Of a stretch of DNA of 64,000 nt, positions 42,698 through 52,401 are shown one piece after another; position 1 is the stretch's first letter, and each line of letters opens with the position of its first letter. Source of the DNA: Proteiniphilum sp. (GTDB lineage Bacteria; Bacteroidota; Bacteroidia; Bacteroidales; Dysgonomonadaceae). The notes under the pieces were generated by a model. That model was not told where the DNA came from. It ran no database searches and worked only from the letters and a program-made list of their open reading frames with translations. Where the stretch lies: the NCBI GenBank assembly GCA_028709605.1, contig JAQVWR010000002.1, positions 19,249 through 83,248 of the forward strand, given 5' to 3'. Both the position numbers and the translations under genes were made by a program.

Positions 42698-44413
42698 ATG
42701 ACTTACAGATGGAATTATTCAACCCTGTCACACGATCAAAAAAATATAACCAATGAATTAGCGAAAGAATTACATTTACATCCCGTTCTTGTTGAGCTGC
42801 TGGTAAACAAGGGAATAGAAAATGCGGAAGAAGCAGAGAAGTACCTGTATCCCAAACTGGAAGATCTGCACGACCCGTTTCTTTTACCGGACATGGATAA
42901 AGCGATCCGTCGCATTGAAAAGGCACTGGGCAATAAGGAGCGAATCCTCATCTACGGGGATTATGATGTGGATGGTACAACGGCTGTTTCACTGGTGTAC
43001 AAATTCTTTCGGGGGATCACCAACAATATTGATTATTATATTCCTGACCGTTACGATGAAGGGTATGGCATTTCGTTCCAGGGAATCGATTATGCCGTAA
43101 GTACGGGCGTAAAGCTCATTATCTCTCTCGATTGCGGCATCAAGGCGGTGAGTAAGGTCGCCTATGCCAGGGAACAAGGCATCGATTTTATTATTTGTGA
43201 TCATCACATGCCGGATGAATGTCTTCCGGATGCGGTGGCGGTGGTGGATGCCAAGCGGCTCGACTCGGTCTATCCTTATGACGAGCTCTCCGGCTGCGGA
43301 GTAGGATTCAAGCTGGTGCAGGCTTTCTCGCAGCGCAACGGGTACCCCTTTTCCGATATTGAGCCGCTACTCGATCTGGTGGCGGTGAGCATTGCTTCCG
43401 ATATCGTTCCCCTCACGGGTGAAAACCGGATCATGATCCATTATGGGCTGAAGCAGCTCAACGCTAATCCCAGCTTCGGATTGAGAGGGATCATTGAGAT
43501 CTGCGGACTGCACCGCAAGCAGATCACCGTGAACGACATCGTCTTTAAGATCGGCCCCCGCATCAATGCGTCCGGCAGGATGATGAACGGGAAAGAGGCA
43601 GTGGACCTGATGCTGGCAAACGACATGACCGCGGCACGGGAGAAGAGTAAGAATATTGACAAGTACAATGAAGATCGGCGCGAACTGGACAAGAAGATCA
43701 CGGATGAGGCGGTTGATTACATTGATAACCACGTCGATATCGCCCATCTGAAGAGTATTGTGCTCTATGACGAAAGCTGGCATAAGGGAATCGTGGGGAT
43801 CGTGGCTTCGCGGCTGACGGAGAAGTATTACCGTCCGGCGGTGGTGCTGACCAAATCGAACGGAATGATCTCCGGCTCGGCACGATCGGTTCCCGGCTAT
43901 GATGTCTATAAGGCAATTGAATCCTGTCGTGATATTCTGGAGAATTTCGGGGGGCATATGTATGCAGCCGGACTGACTCTGCGGGAGGAGCACCTGAAAG
44001 AGTTTACCGACCGGTTCAATACGCTCTCCTTCGACGGCATCGAACCACGGATGATGCTGCCCCAGATCACGGTTGATGCGGAGATCACCTTATCGGAGAT
44101 CACCCCGCAGTTTTTGGAGGGTCTTCAGTTGTTCAACCCCTTCGGCCCGGAGAACGAGAATCCGGTGTTCCTTACGAAGAACGTGTATGATTCCGGCAAC
44201 AGCAAACTGGTGGGAAAAGGGTTCCGCCATATCAAACTCGAGCTGCATGACAGTACGACAGAGACTCCCATGCCCGGGATCGCATTTTGTCAACACCGTT
44301 TTTTTCAAAAGATCAAGGAGGGCCAACCGGTGGATATCTGCTACACGATAGAGGAGAATACCCATGGCAGCAGGTCGTTCACGCAATTGATGGTCAAGGA
44401 TATACGAGGTTAG
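42698..44413 (+). CDS. recJ: Single-stranded-DNA-specific exonuclease
   Basis: 571 aa; IYGDYDVDGTTAVSL, CDHHMPDE DHH motifs. Confidence 0.96.
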   Translation: MTYRWNYSTLSHDQKNITNELAKELHLHPVLVELLVNKGIENAEEAEKYLYPKLEDLHDPFLLPDMDKAIRRIEKALGNKERILIYGDYDVDGTTAVSLVYKFFRGITNNIDYYIPDRYDEGYGISFQGIDYAVSTGVKLIISLDCGIKAVSKVAYAREQGIDFIICDHHMPDECLPDAVAVVDAKRLDSVYPYDELSGCGVGFKLVQAFSQRNGYPFSDIEPLLDLVAVSIASDIVPLTGENRIMIHYGLKQLNANPSFGLRGIIEICGLHRKQITVNDIVFKIGPRINASGRMMNGKEAVDLMLANDMTAAREKSKNIDKYNEDRRELDKKITDEAVDYIDNHVDIAHLKSIVLYDESWHKGIVGIVASRLTEKYYRPAVVLTKSNGMISGSARSVPGYDVYKAIESCRDILENFGGHMYAAGLTLREEHLKEFTDRFNTLSFDGIEPRMMLPQITVDAEITLSEITPQFLEGLQLFNPFGPENENPVFLTKNVYDSGNSKLVGKGFRHIKLELHDSTTETPMPGIAFCQHRFFQKIKEGQPVDICYTIEENTHGSRSFTQLMVKDIRG

Positions 44414-44426
44414 CAAAGGAAGGTGT

Positions 44427-46355
44427 TTGCGTATGCAACCGGAATTGTTTCACCAAATACTTCGGGACTATTGGGGATACACCTCTTTTCGTACCCTGCA
44501 GGAAGAGATCATTCAGTCGGTCTGGGAAGGCAGGGATACGCTTGGCCTGATGCCTACGGGCGGTGGCAAATCGCTCACCTTCCAGGTGCCGGTCATGGCC
44601 ATGAAAGGGATCTGCCTGGTGGTCACACCACTTATCTCCCTGATGAAGGACCAGGTGGATAACCTGCACGAACGGGGCATCAAAGCGGCGGCGGTCTATT
44701 CGGGCATGTCGCGCAATGAGATCATCACTACGCTGGAGAACTGCATCTTTGGCGATTACAAGTTTCTGTACGTTTCTCCCGAACGCCTCTCCTCCGATAT
44801 CTTCATCGCCAAGCTGCAGGCCATGGATGTCTGCCTGCTGGTGGTGGATGAGTCGCACTGTATCTCGCAGTGGGGTTATGACTTCCGGCCCTCCTACCTG
44901 ACGATCTCCGATCTCCGCCGTTTACTGGAGGGGGTTCCCGTGCTGGCGCTGACTGCCACTGCCACGCCGGAGGTGGTGGATGATATCCAGGAGAAGCTGC
45001 TCTTCAGAGAGAAGAATGTGTTCCGGACCAGTTTTCTGCGTGAGAACCTGTCGTATGTAGTCAGAACGGCTGACAACAAAACGGAAGAGTTGGTACATAT
45101 CCTGCGGTCGGTACCCGGCACCGGTATCGTCTATGTGCGTAGCAGGCAGCTGACCAAAGAGATTGCGCATACCCTTCAAAAAGCGGGTATCCCGGCCGAT
45201 TTTTTTCATGCGGGACTCTCCAATGAAGAGAAGATCTTTAAACAGAATGCCTGGAAAGCGGGTGACTGTCGCGTGATCGTCGCCACCAACGCCTTCGGGA
45301 TGGGGATCGACAAAGCGGATGTGCGGACGGTGGTGCACATGGATCTGCCCAATTCTCCCGAGGAGTATTTCCAGGAGGCGGGGCGTGCCGGCCGCGACGG
45401 CGAGCGCTCTTACGCCGTGATCCTCTACTCGAAGGCCGACAGTGTCAAGCTTCGGAAGCGGATCACCGACGCCTTTCCCGCAAGGGAGTTCATCGTGCGG
45501 GTCTACGAGGCACTGGGCAACTTCTATCAGGTGGCTGTGGGTGCAGGTTTCGGCAGTGTGTACGACTTCAGTCTGCCTGAGTTCTGTATCCCCTTTAAGT
45601 TTCCTTTTCTGCAGACCCACCATGCGTTGAAAATCCTTGAGCTGGCCGGTTACATCGAATATACCGAGGAGATCGACCTGCGGTCGCGGATCCGTTTCCT
45701 CATTTACCGCGACGAGATGTATTCGCTGCAGCTCGACAAGGAGATGGATGAGCTGTTGCATACCATTCTGCGCAATTACACCGGTTTGTTCTCTGACGAC
45801 GTGTATATTGATGAGTCGTTGCTGGCTGCCCGCACAGGGAAAAGCCGGAAGGAGGTGTGTGAGAGGCTGATCGCCCTCTCCCGGATGCGTTACATTCGGT
45901 ACATACCGCAGAAGAAGACCCCTTTTATTGTGTTTACCACCGCACGTGAAGAGACGCGGTTTGTGTCGATCCCCCGCACGGTTTATGAAGAGCGGAAAAA
46001 ACGGTTCGAGAAACGCATCTTGTCCATGATCGAATATGTGGAGGAGACAGAGATCTGTCGCAGCAGGATGCTGCTCATCTATTTCGGGGAGAAAGATCCG
46101 AAGGATTGCGGTTATTGTGATGTCTGTTTGAGGAAGAATGAAACAGGATTATCGAATTATGAATTTTATCGGATCAAAGATCAGTTGAAAGCCTCTTTGC
46201 AGGAACAGCCTTCCCGCAGGCTGAACAGCCTCGTGGACGCTGTGGCTGAAAAGGATGCAACCCCTGAGAAGGTGATCGGGGTGATCCGTTTTATGATCGA
46301 TGCGGGTGAACTGTCGCTGCACGACGACACGGTATCGATCAGTGATGACGTGTAG
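44427..46355 (+). CDS. recQ: ATP-dependent DNA helicase RecQ
   Basis: 642 aa; GLMPTGGGKSLTFQVP, DESHCISQWGYDFRPSY, Zn-binding CGYCDVC. Confidence 0.95.
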   Translation: MRMQPELFHQILRDYWGYTSFRTLQEEIIQSVWEGRDTLGLMPTGGGKSLTFQVPVMAMKGICLVVTPLISLMKDQVDNLHERGIKAAAVYSGMSRNEIITTLENCIFGDYKFLYVSPERLSSDIFIAKLQAMDVCLLVVDESHCISQWGYDFRPSYLTISDLRRLLEGVPVLALTATATPEVVDDIQEKLLFREKNVFRTSFLRENLSYVVRTADNKTEELVHILRSVPGTGIVYVRSRQLTKEIAHTLQKAGIPADFFHAGLSNEEKIFKQNAWKAGDCRVIVATNAFGMGIDKADVRTVVHMDLPNSPEEYFQEAGRAGRDGERSYAVILYSKADSVKLRKRITDAFPAREFIVRVYEALGNFYQVAVGAGFGSVYDFSLPEFCIPFKFPFLQTHHALKILELAGYIEYTEEIDLRSRIRFLIYRDEMYSLQLDKEMDELLHTILRNYTGLFSDDVYIDESLLAARTGKSRKEVCERLIALSRMRYIRYIPQKKTPFIVFTTAREETRFVSIPRTVYEERKKRFEKRILSMIEYVEETEICRSRMLLIYFGEKDPKDCGYCDVCLRKNETGLSNYEFYRIKDQLKASLQEQPSRRLNSLVDAVAEKDATPEKVIGVIRFMIDAGELSLHDDTVSISDDV

Positions 46356-46436
46356 GGATGTTATTTTGTCCGGAAAGTTTTCAGGCACCGGAAAACAATT
46401 TTTGGGCGCTGTTGTGTTTCCATTGGGTACCCACCA

Positions 46437-46470
46437 TAAAAAACACTCACCGGAAAAGACCGATAAGTGT
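46437..46470 (-). terminator. Intrinsic terminator of tRNA-Arg
   Basis: - strand ACACTTATCGG-TCTTTT-CCGGTGAGTGT (11 bp with 2 G-U) followed by T-run. Confidence 0.85.
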
Positions 46471-46483
46471 CTGATTATGAGAG

Positions 46484-46557
46484 TGACTCCGACAGGATTC
46501 AAACCTGTAACCTTCTGATCCGTAGTCAGATGCTCTATTCAGTTAAGCTACGGAGCC
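46484..46557 (-). tRNA. tRNA-Arg (anticodon ACG)
   Basis: 74 nt; acceptor GGCTCCG/CGGAGTC, anticodon loop CTACGGA, T-arm ACAGG-TTTGAAT-CCTGT; CCA not encoded. Confidence 0.92.
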
Positions 46558-46570
46558 CTGTTTTCGGCTG

Positions 46571-46601
46571 CAAAGATACGCTATTTTTATAAACTGACAA
46601 A
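46571..46601 (-). promoter_or_regulatory. tRNA-Arg promoter
   Basis: - strand TTTG (46598-46601)-N19-TATCTTTG (46571-46578), matches the Bacteroidetes consensus. Confidence 0.8.
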
Positions 46602-46739
46602 CAACATTGCCGATATTTTTTTTCAGCTCCTGTAAAAATGTTTTCCCCGCGCACGGGACGTCACTGACAGGTAACTTTGTAGCCGCAATCCTGCCTCGGG
46701 CGGGAATTCGTTCAGACAGCAAGAAAAAGGGGAATTTTT

Positions 46740-46770
46740 TTTGTTAATAATCTGGATTATTGTAACTTTG
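46740..46770 (+). promoter_or_regulatory. rplM-rpsI promoter
   Basis: TTTG (46740-46743)-N19-TAACTTTG (46763-46770). Confidence 0.75.
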
Positions 46771-46908
46771 CAGTCCGATTATTAGTTTTTATCAATTAAA
46801 AGTTTGATTTATAGCTTTTTATTTGCCTATTATGTCCCTTAGCAAGACAGAATTCGGAGCAGGATAAGTCAACTTCACATTTATTTACTAATTAAACATC
46901 ACAACACA

Positions 46909-47364
46909 GTGGATACACTAAGTTATAAAACGATTTCTGTCAACAAGGAAACGGCACAGAAAGAATGGGTTGAGATTGATGCTGCTGGACAGCCCCTGGG
47001 TCGTCTTTGTTCAAAGGTAGCCAAGCTGCTGAGAGGAAAATACAAAGCCAGCTTCACACCGCATGTGGACTGCGGAGACAATGTGATCATTCTGAATGCC
47101 GATAAGGTGGAACTGTCGGGAAACAAGTGGACCGACCGTATTTACCTACGCTATTCCGGATATCCCGGAGGACAGCGTGAGTTCACCCCTGCCGAGCTGA
47201 TGGCCAAGAGCCCCGAGAAACTTTTCCGCAAGGTGGTGAAGGGGATGTTGCCGAAGAACAAGCTGGGTGAAGCCATCCTGCTGAATATGTTTGTCTATGC
47301 CGGCACTGAACACCCGCACCAGGCGCAGAAACCCAAAAAACTTGATATTAATACGCTAAAATAA
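46909..47364 (+). CDS. rplM: 50S ribosomal protein L13 (GTG start)
   Basis: 151 aa; WVEIDAAGQPLGRLCSKVAKLLRGKYK. Confidence 0.96.
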   Translation: MDTLSYKTISVNKETAQKEWVEIDAAGQPLGRLCSKVAKLLRGKYKASFTPHVDCGDNVIILNADKVELSGNKWTDRIYLRYSGYPGGQREFTPAELMAKSPEKLFRKVVKGMLPKNKLGEAILLNMFVYAGTEHPHQAQKPKKLDINTLK

Positions 47365-47369
47365 CAGAG

Positions 47370-47756
47370 ATGGAAGCAGTAAATGCAATAGGAAGACGCA
47401 AAGCAGCGGTAGCCCGCGTATATGTGACGGAGGGCAGCGGCAAAATTGTGATCAATAAACGCGATCTGGAAAATTATTTCCCCTCTTCTATCCTTCAGTT
47501 CGTGGTCAGGCAACCATTGAATACGCTGAATGTATTGGACAAATACGATATCCGTATCAACCTCGACGGCGGTGGCTACAAGGGACAGTCGGAAGCAGCC
47601 CGCTTGGGGATTGCCCGCGCTCTGGTAAAGATCAACCCGGAAGATAAAGCGGCACTGAGGGCAGAAGGATTTATGACCCGCGATCCACGCATCGTGGAAC
47701 GTAAGAAGCCGGGACAGCCCAAAGCAAGAAAGAGATTCCAGTTCTCCAAACGTTAA
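47370..47756 (+). CDS. rpsI: 30S ribosomal protein S9
   Basis: 128 aa; AIGRRKAAVARVYV...KRFQFSKR. Confidence 0.97.
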   Translation: MEAVNAIGRRKAAVARVYVTEGSGKIVINKRDLENYFPSSILQFVVRQPLNTLNVLDKYDIRINLDGGGYKGQSEAARLGIARALVKINPEDKAALRAEGFMTRDPRIVERKKPGQPKARKRFQFSKR

Positions 47757-47765
47757 GCTTTTTGG

Positions 47766-47955
47766 GATCGTTTGTTCAGTCGCCCGGTGTGGCTGAACAG
47801 ACCGATCACCCCGATAAAGTTGCCTTGCCGGCACCAACGTTTAGTATCTAAACTGCAAGGACATTTTCCCGGCTCGTAGGTTTCGCCTACAGGGATCATT
47901 TACCTTGTGGTTCGGTTCAGAAAAAGAAAGTAAACGAATAATTCAACAAACAAAC
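47766..47955 (+). ncRNA. Candidate structured 5' leader of rpsB
   Basis: Three successive helices: TGTTCAGTCGC/GTGGCTGAACA (47773-47799); CCTTGC..GTTTAG-tat-CTAAAC..GCAAGG (47823-47860); TCCC..GTAGG-tttcg-CCTAC..GGGA (47867-47895). Confidence 0.6.
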
Positions 47956-48813
47956 ATGGCAAAATTAGAATTTGACCAACTGCTGGAAACCGGAGCGCAC
48001 TTCGGTCACCTCAAAAGAAAATGGAACCCTGCGATGGCACCCTATATCTTCATGGAGCGCAACGGGATTCACATCATCGACCTCTATAAAACAATCGCCA
48101 AAGCAGAAGAGGCTGCTGCCGCACTGAAACAGATTGCCAAGTCAGGGAAAAAGATCCTTTTCGTAGCGACCAAGAAGCAGGCCAAGCCGGTAATCGAAGA
48201 GAAAGCACAGAGCGTGAACATGCCCTATGTGATTGAACGCTGGCCCGGGGGAATGCTGACCAACTTCCCCACGATCCGCAAGGCGGTGAAGAAGATGAGC
48301 AACATCGACAAGATGATCAAGGATGGTACGTTCGACACCCTGTCCAAGCGCGAGAAGCTGCAGGTCACCCGTCAGCGTGCCAAGCTGGAGAAGACACTCG
48401 GCTCCATTCAGGACCTCACCCGCCTTCCCTCGGCCATCTTCGTGGTGGATGTGATGAAAGAGCAGATTGCTGTCAGAGAGGCAGAACGACTCGGCATCCC
48501 CGTCTTTGGTATTGTAGACACCAACTCCGATCCTTCGAACGTTGACTTTGTGATTCCCGCCAACGATGATGCGGCAAAAGCCGTGGACATGATCATGGGC
48601 TATATCTGCGAGGTGATCAAGGAAGGTTTGGAGGAACGCAAGATAGAGAAAGCTGATGCCGCCGCTGCCGAAGAGCAGGACGAAGAAGTTCCGCAGCGCC
48701 GCGAACGCAAGTCGAAAGCCGCGAAGAAAGAACGGGTGAAGAAAGAGGATACCGAAGCGATGAAAGCTGCTGTGGTCAGCAAGTATGCCAAAGATGCAGA
48801 GGTAGACGAATAA
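47956..48813 (+). CDS. rpsB: 30S ribosomal protein S2
   Basis: MAKLEFDQLLETGAHFGHLKRKWNPAMAPYIF; ATG at 47956. Confidence 0.97.
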   Translation: MAKLEFDQLLETGAHFGHLKRKWNPAMAPYIFMERNGIHIIDLYKTIAKAEEAAAALKQIAKSGKKILFVATKKQAKPVIEEKAQSVNMPYVIERWPGGMLTNFPTIRKAVKKMSNIDKMIKDGTFDTLSKREKLQVTRQRAKLEKTLGSIQDLTRLPSAIFVVDVMKEQIAVREAERLGIPVFGIVDTNSDPSNVDFVIPANDDAAKAVDMIMGYICEVIKEGLEERKIEKADAAAAEEQDEEVPQRRERKSKAAKKERVKKEDTEAMKAAVVSKYAKDAEVDE

Positions 48814-48839
48814 ACAAACAACCAAACGATACAAATAAT

Positions 48840-49661
48840 ATGGCAGTAACAATGGCAGATATCCAGCATTTGCGCAAGATGACCGGTGCGGGAATGATGG
48901 ATTGCAAGAATGCGTTGAATGAAGCGAACGGCGATTTCGAGAAGGCGATGGAGATCATCCGTAAGAAGGGACAGGCGGTAGCAGCCAAGCGTGAGGACCG
49001 AGAGGCATCCGAAGGATGCGTATTGGCCGCCACGGAAGGCAACTTTGCAGCAGTGGTGGCACTACAGTGTGAAACCGACTTTGTGGCGAAGAATGAGGAG
49101 TTTATTGCCCTCACCCGTCAGATCCTCGATGCGGCTGTTGCCCACAAGCCCGATACACTCGAGGAGCTGCTCGCCTTGGAGCTTCCCAACGGAACGGTGT
49201 CGCAGTTGATCACCGACAAGATCGGAGCCACGGGCGAGAAGATGCAGTTGGGATTCTATGAGCATCTCACCGCTCCTCACGTGACCTCCTATATCCATAT
49301 GGGCAACAAGCTGGCTACAATCGTAGGGTTCAACAAACCCGTTGCGGTGGAGCAGGTGGCCCGCGACATTGCGATGCAGGTTGCTGCAATGAGTCCCATT
49401 GCCGTCACACCCGAAGGGATCCCTGCCGAAGTGAAGGAGAAGGAGCTGGAGATCGCACGCGACAAAGCCCGCGAAGCCGGCAAGCCAGAGAACCTGCTGG
49501 ACCGGATCGCCGAAGGCTCTTTGCAGAAATTCTACAAGGAATCAACCCTTCTTCAGCAGGAGTATGTGAAAGACGGGAAGAAGTCCATTGAGCAGTTCCT
49601 GAAGGATAATGACAAAGAACTTACCGTAACAGAGTTCAAGCGCGTTTCGCTGAACGTCTGA
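48840..49661 (+). CDS. tsf: Elongation factor Ts
   Basis: 273 aa; LRKMTGAGMMDCKNALNEANGD. Confidence 0.97.
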   Translation: MAVTMADIQHLRKMTGAGMMDCKNALNEANGDFEKAMEIIRKKGQAVAAKREDREASEGCVLAATEGNFAAVVALQCETDFVAKNEEFIALTRQILDAAVAHKPDTLEELLALELPNGTVSQLITDKIGATGEKMQLGFYEHLTAPHVTSYIHMGNKLATIVGFNKPVAVEQVARDIAMQVAAMSPIAVTPEGIPAEVKEKELEIARDKAREAGKPENLLDRIAEGSLQKFYKESTLLQQEYVKDGKKSIEQFLKDNDKELTVTEFKRVSLNV

Positions 49662-49685
49662 TAACTGGATTGCAGACAGATAGGT

Positions 49686-49722
49686 AAAAACGCTTCGGGG
49701 AACCTTCCTTGGAGCGTTTTTT
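49686..49722 (+). terminator. rpsB-tsf intrinsic terminator
   Basis: AAAAACGCT-N18-AGCGTTTTTT. Confidence 0.88.
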
Positions 49723-49780
49723 GGATTGCTGCCCTCCGGAGAGGAGCCGATACTTTTCCGGGGGGCGGTTCACTGCTCTG

Positions 49781-50410
49781 TCAGCCGGTGGTCCAGGTGA
49801 GGACATAGTCGGGATGTACCTCATAATAGATCCGGTAAGAGTGAGATGTGGCTGATCTGGTTTCCGTAGCAAGCATCACTCCCTCTGTGTCGGGTGTAAA
49901 AGGGTGGATCTGAAGGTGCTTCTTAAAGTCGATTCCCTGCATGCCGATCAGTTTATAGAGGCTCTCCTTTGCCGACCAGTGCAACAGTTGGTGCAGGGTG
50001 CTCCGGGTCGGGTCGATATATTCTTTTTCGGAGATGAATTTGTCGGCTATCCTGGACACCCTCTCTGTTCGTGTCTCAATGTCGATGCCGACGGGAGCGT
50101 GCTCATGCAGCAGGATGGCCGCATATTCCCGTGTGTGGGAGATGCTGATAAGCTGTTTGCTGTCTGCTATGTAAGGGCTGCCGTCTTTGCGGTTATGGAT
50201 GATCTTGCCTTCCCCCAACAGCTGGAGCAGCATCACCCTGGTGGAGAGCCATTCGATGGAACGTCTCTCCGAACGGATACTCTCCACATAACCCAGAGCT
50301 TCACTGCGTAATGTTCCGGGGAACAGTGCCAGGAGCTCTTCGCGCGACTCTTCCATTTTCCAGATGCCCAGCAGAGCGCCGGTGTGTAAATGTTCTTTTC
50401 TGATCAGCAT
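49781..50410 (-). CDS. 4'-phosphopantetheinyl transferase superfamily protein
   Basis: 209 aa; VGIDIETRTERVSRIADKFIS and WSAKESLYKL motifs. Confidence 0.9.
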   Translation of the reverse strand: MLIRKEHLHTGALLGIWKMEESREELLALFPGTLRSEALGYVESIRSERRSIEWLSTRVMLLQLLGEGKIIHNRKDGSPYIADSKQLISISHTREYAAILLHEHAPVGIDIETRTERVSRIADKFISEKEYIDPTRSTLHQLLHWSAKESLYKLIGMQGIDFKKHLQIHPFTPDTEGVMLATETRSATSHSYRIYYEVHPDYVLTWTTG

Positions 50411-50444
50411 ATGTGCTCTGTTTAGGGTGATTTGCAGCGACTGC

Positions 50445-51776
50445 CTATCTCTTTTTCTGCTGTTTGGGAGGAATGTATCTCACTTGGGTGATCCGTTTCT
50501 TGCTCATCTCTTCCGCCACAAAGGTGTGGTTGCGATAGGTGAAGCTCTCCTTTCGTTTGGGAAAGTCTCCTTTCAGCTCCAAAAGCAGTCCGGCCAGGGT
50601 ATCTGCTTCTTCCTGCATGCTCACAAAGTCCTTTTCAGGGACCTGCGTAATCTTGATGAACTCCTCCAGCGGCGTCTTTCCCTCAAAAAGATAGGAGCCG
50701 TCGGCAGCCATCGTATAGAATGGCAACTCTTCGTCATATTCGTCGCTGATATCACCCACGATCTCTTCCAGGATATCCTCCATGGTGACTAGCCCCGAGG
50801 TGCCCCCGTATTCATCCACCACGATCGCCATGTGGTTCTTATGGGCACGGAACTCCTCCAACAGGTCGTCGATTCGTTTGGTTGCCGGCACGAAATAAGC
50901 GGGGCGAATGAGCGATTGCCATTGAAAAAAACCTGTTTTAGTGAGATGGGGCAGCAGATCTTTCAGATATAAAATTCCCTTGATGTTGTCGGGATTGTTC
51001 TCGAATACCGGGATCCGGGAGAAGCCTGCCTCCAGGATGAAGCCGATCACCTCCCGGAAGGGGGTTTGCATATCGAGTGCCACCATATTGACCCGGGAGA
51101 CAAAGATGTCACTCACCGTCTTGTCCCTGAAACGAATGATGCCTTCCAGTAAGTCTTTTTCCTGCTCTCCCGTGATCTCTCCCGAGGTGATCTCGAGGGC
51201 CTTGGAGAGATCATCTCCGGAGATCTCATGTCTTCTTTGTGTCAGGGAGGGGGTGAACGCAGAACCGGTTCTCTCCAGGAGCCGGGAGAGCGGCGCCATC
51301 AACCGGTCAACCCATCCGATGAGAAGGGCGTTTTTTTCCGCAAAAAGCAAGGGGCGATGCGATGCTGCCGCTTTGGGTAAAAAATAGATGAATAACAGGA
51401 TCACGGAAAAGGAGATCCCTGCCTGGAGGAGCCACTTGCCAATCCCGCCTTCTGCAAACCACTCTATCCTGTTCAGCAGGCAGATCATCATCAGCAGCAC
51501 GATGATGTTCAGAAGCTGATTGGCGACCGCAATGGAAGCCAATGCTCTTTCCGGTTTGCGGAGGAGCTTTGAAAGGCGTATCTTGCGTGGTTCCTGCGAG
51601 GTCTGCAGCTCGACTGCAACGGATCGTCCGATTCGGAGAATAGCGGTTTCAGAGCCTGAGATGAGCGCATTGACAAGGATGAGGAGCAGCAGCAGGGATA
51701 AATAAATAAAATCGAATGCTGCCAGTGCGTTGACCGACAGGAACAGGAAGAGATGTGAAAAAGGGTCAGGGTCCAA
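50445..51776 (-). CDS. gldE: GldE-like CNNM/CorC-type transporter-associated protein
   Basis: 443 aa; CNNM TM domain, two CBS domains, CorC_HlyC C-terminus; synteny with ssb-mutY. Confidence 0.85.
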   Translation of the reverse strand: MDPDPFSHLFLFLSVNALAAFDFIYLSLLLLLILVNALISGSETAILRIGRSVAVELQTSQEPRKIRLSKLLRKPERALASIAVANQLLNIIVLLMMICLLNRIEWFAEGGIGKWLLQAGISFSVILLFIYFLPKAAASHRPLLFAEKNALLIGWVDRLMAPLSRLLERTGSAFTPSLTQRRHEISGDDLSKALEITSGEITGEQEKDLLEGIIRFRDKTVSDIFVSRVNMVALDMQTPFREVIGFILEAGFSRIPVFENNPDNIKGILYLKDLLPHLTKTGFFQWQSLIRPAYFVPATKRIDDLLEEFRAHKNHMAIVVDEYGGTSGLVTMEDILEEIVGDISDEYDEELPFYTMAADGSYLFEGKTPLEEFIKITQVPEKDFVSMQEEADTLAGLLLELKGDFPKRKESFTYRNHTFVAEEMSKKRITQVRYIPPKQQKKR

Positions 51777-51873
51777 TTGACAATGATTTAATCAAACGAA
51801 GAGAATGTTTTCACGCTTTCATTCGAATGAGATAAGAGCGAAAACATTCTCCTGCAAAAATACGATGTTTCAT

Positions 51874-52317
51874 TTAAAACGGCAAATCATCCTCCTCTGA
51901 AATTTCGTTCAGGTTGTCCGGCGTTTCGGTGTTTTCCGGAAAATCATGCTTGCCTCCGCCGTTCTCAGCCTCCGCGCCGCTCGATTTGCGGCTTAATAAC
52001 TCAAGGTTATCTGCTACCACCTCGGTGATGTACCTTTTGATGCCATTCTGGTCGTCATATGACCGTGAACGGATCTTTCCTTCCACATAGAGCAATGTAC
52101 CCTTCTTGACAAATTTCTCTGCGATCTGAGCCAATCCTCTCCAGCAAACAATATTGTGCCATTCCGTACGCTCGGGTACCTGTGTGCCTCCTGAAGTGGT
52201 GTAGCCTCTCTCACTGGTTGCCAGTGTAAAGTTGGCCTTCGCCACGTCATTGTCAAAATACTTCATTTCGGGGTCTCGTCCCACATTTCCAACTAGGATA
52301 ACTTTGTTCACCGACAT
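51874..52317 (-). CDS. ssb: Single-stranded DNA-binding protein
   Basis: 147 aa; MSVNKVILVGNVGRDPEMKY, C-terminal EEDDLPF. Confidence 0.96.
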   Translation of the reverse strand: MSVNKVILVGNVGRDPEMKYFDNDVAKANFTLATSERGYTTSGGTQVPERTEWHNIVCWRGLAQIAEKFVKKGTLLYVEGKIRSRSYDDQNGIKRYITEVVADNLELLSRKSSGAEAENGGGKHDFPENTETPDNLNEISEEDDLPF

Positions 52318-52401
52318 AACTGAAAATTTTTTGGTTTAAGAATAGTGCTACGCTAATCAGGCAAATTTACATATATTTTTGAAACTGACAATCATAAACA
52401 A

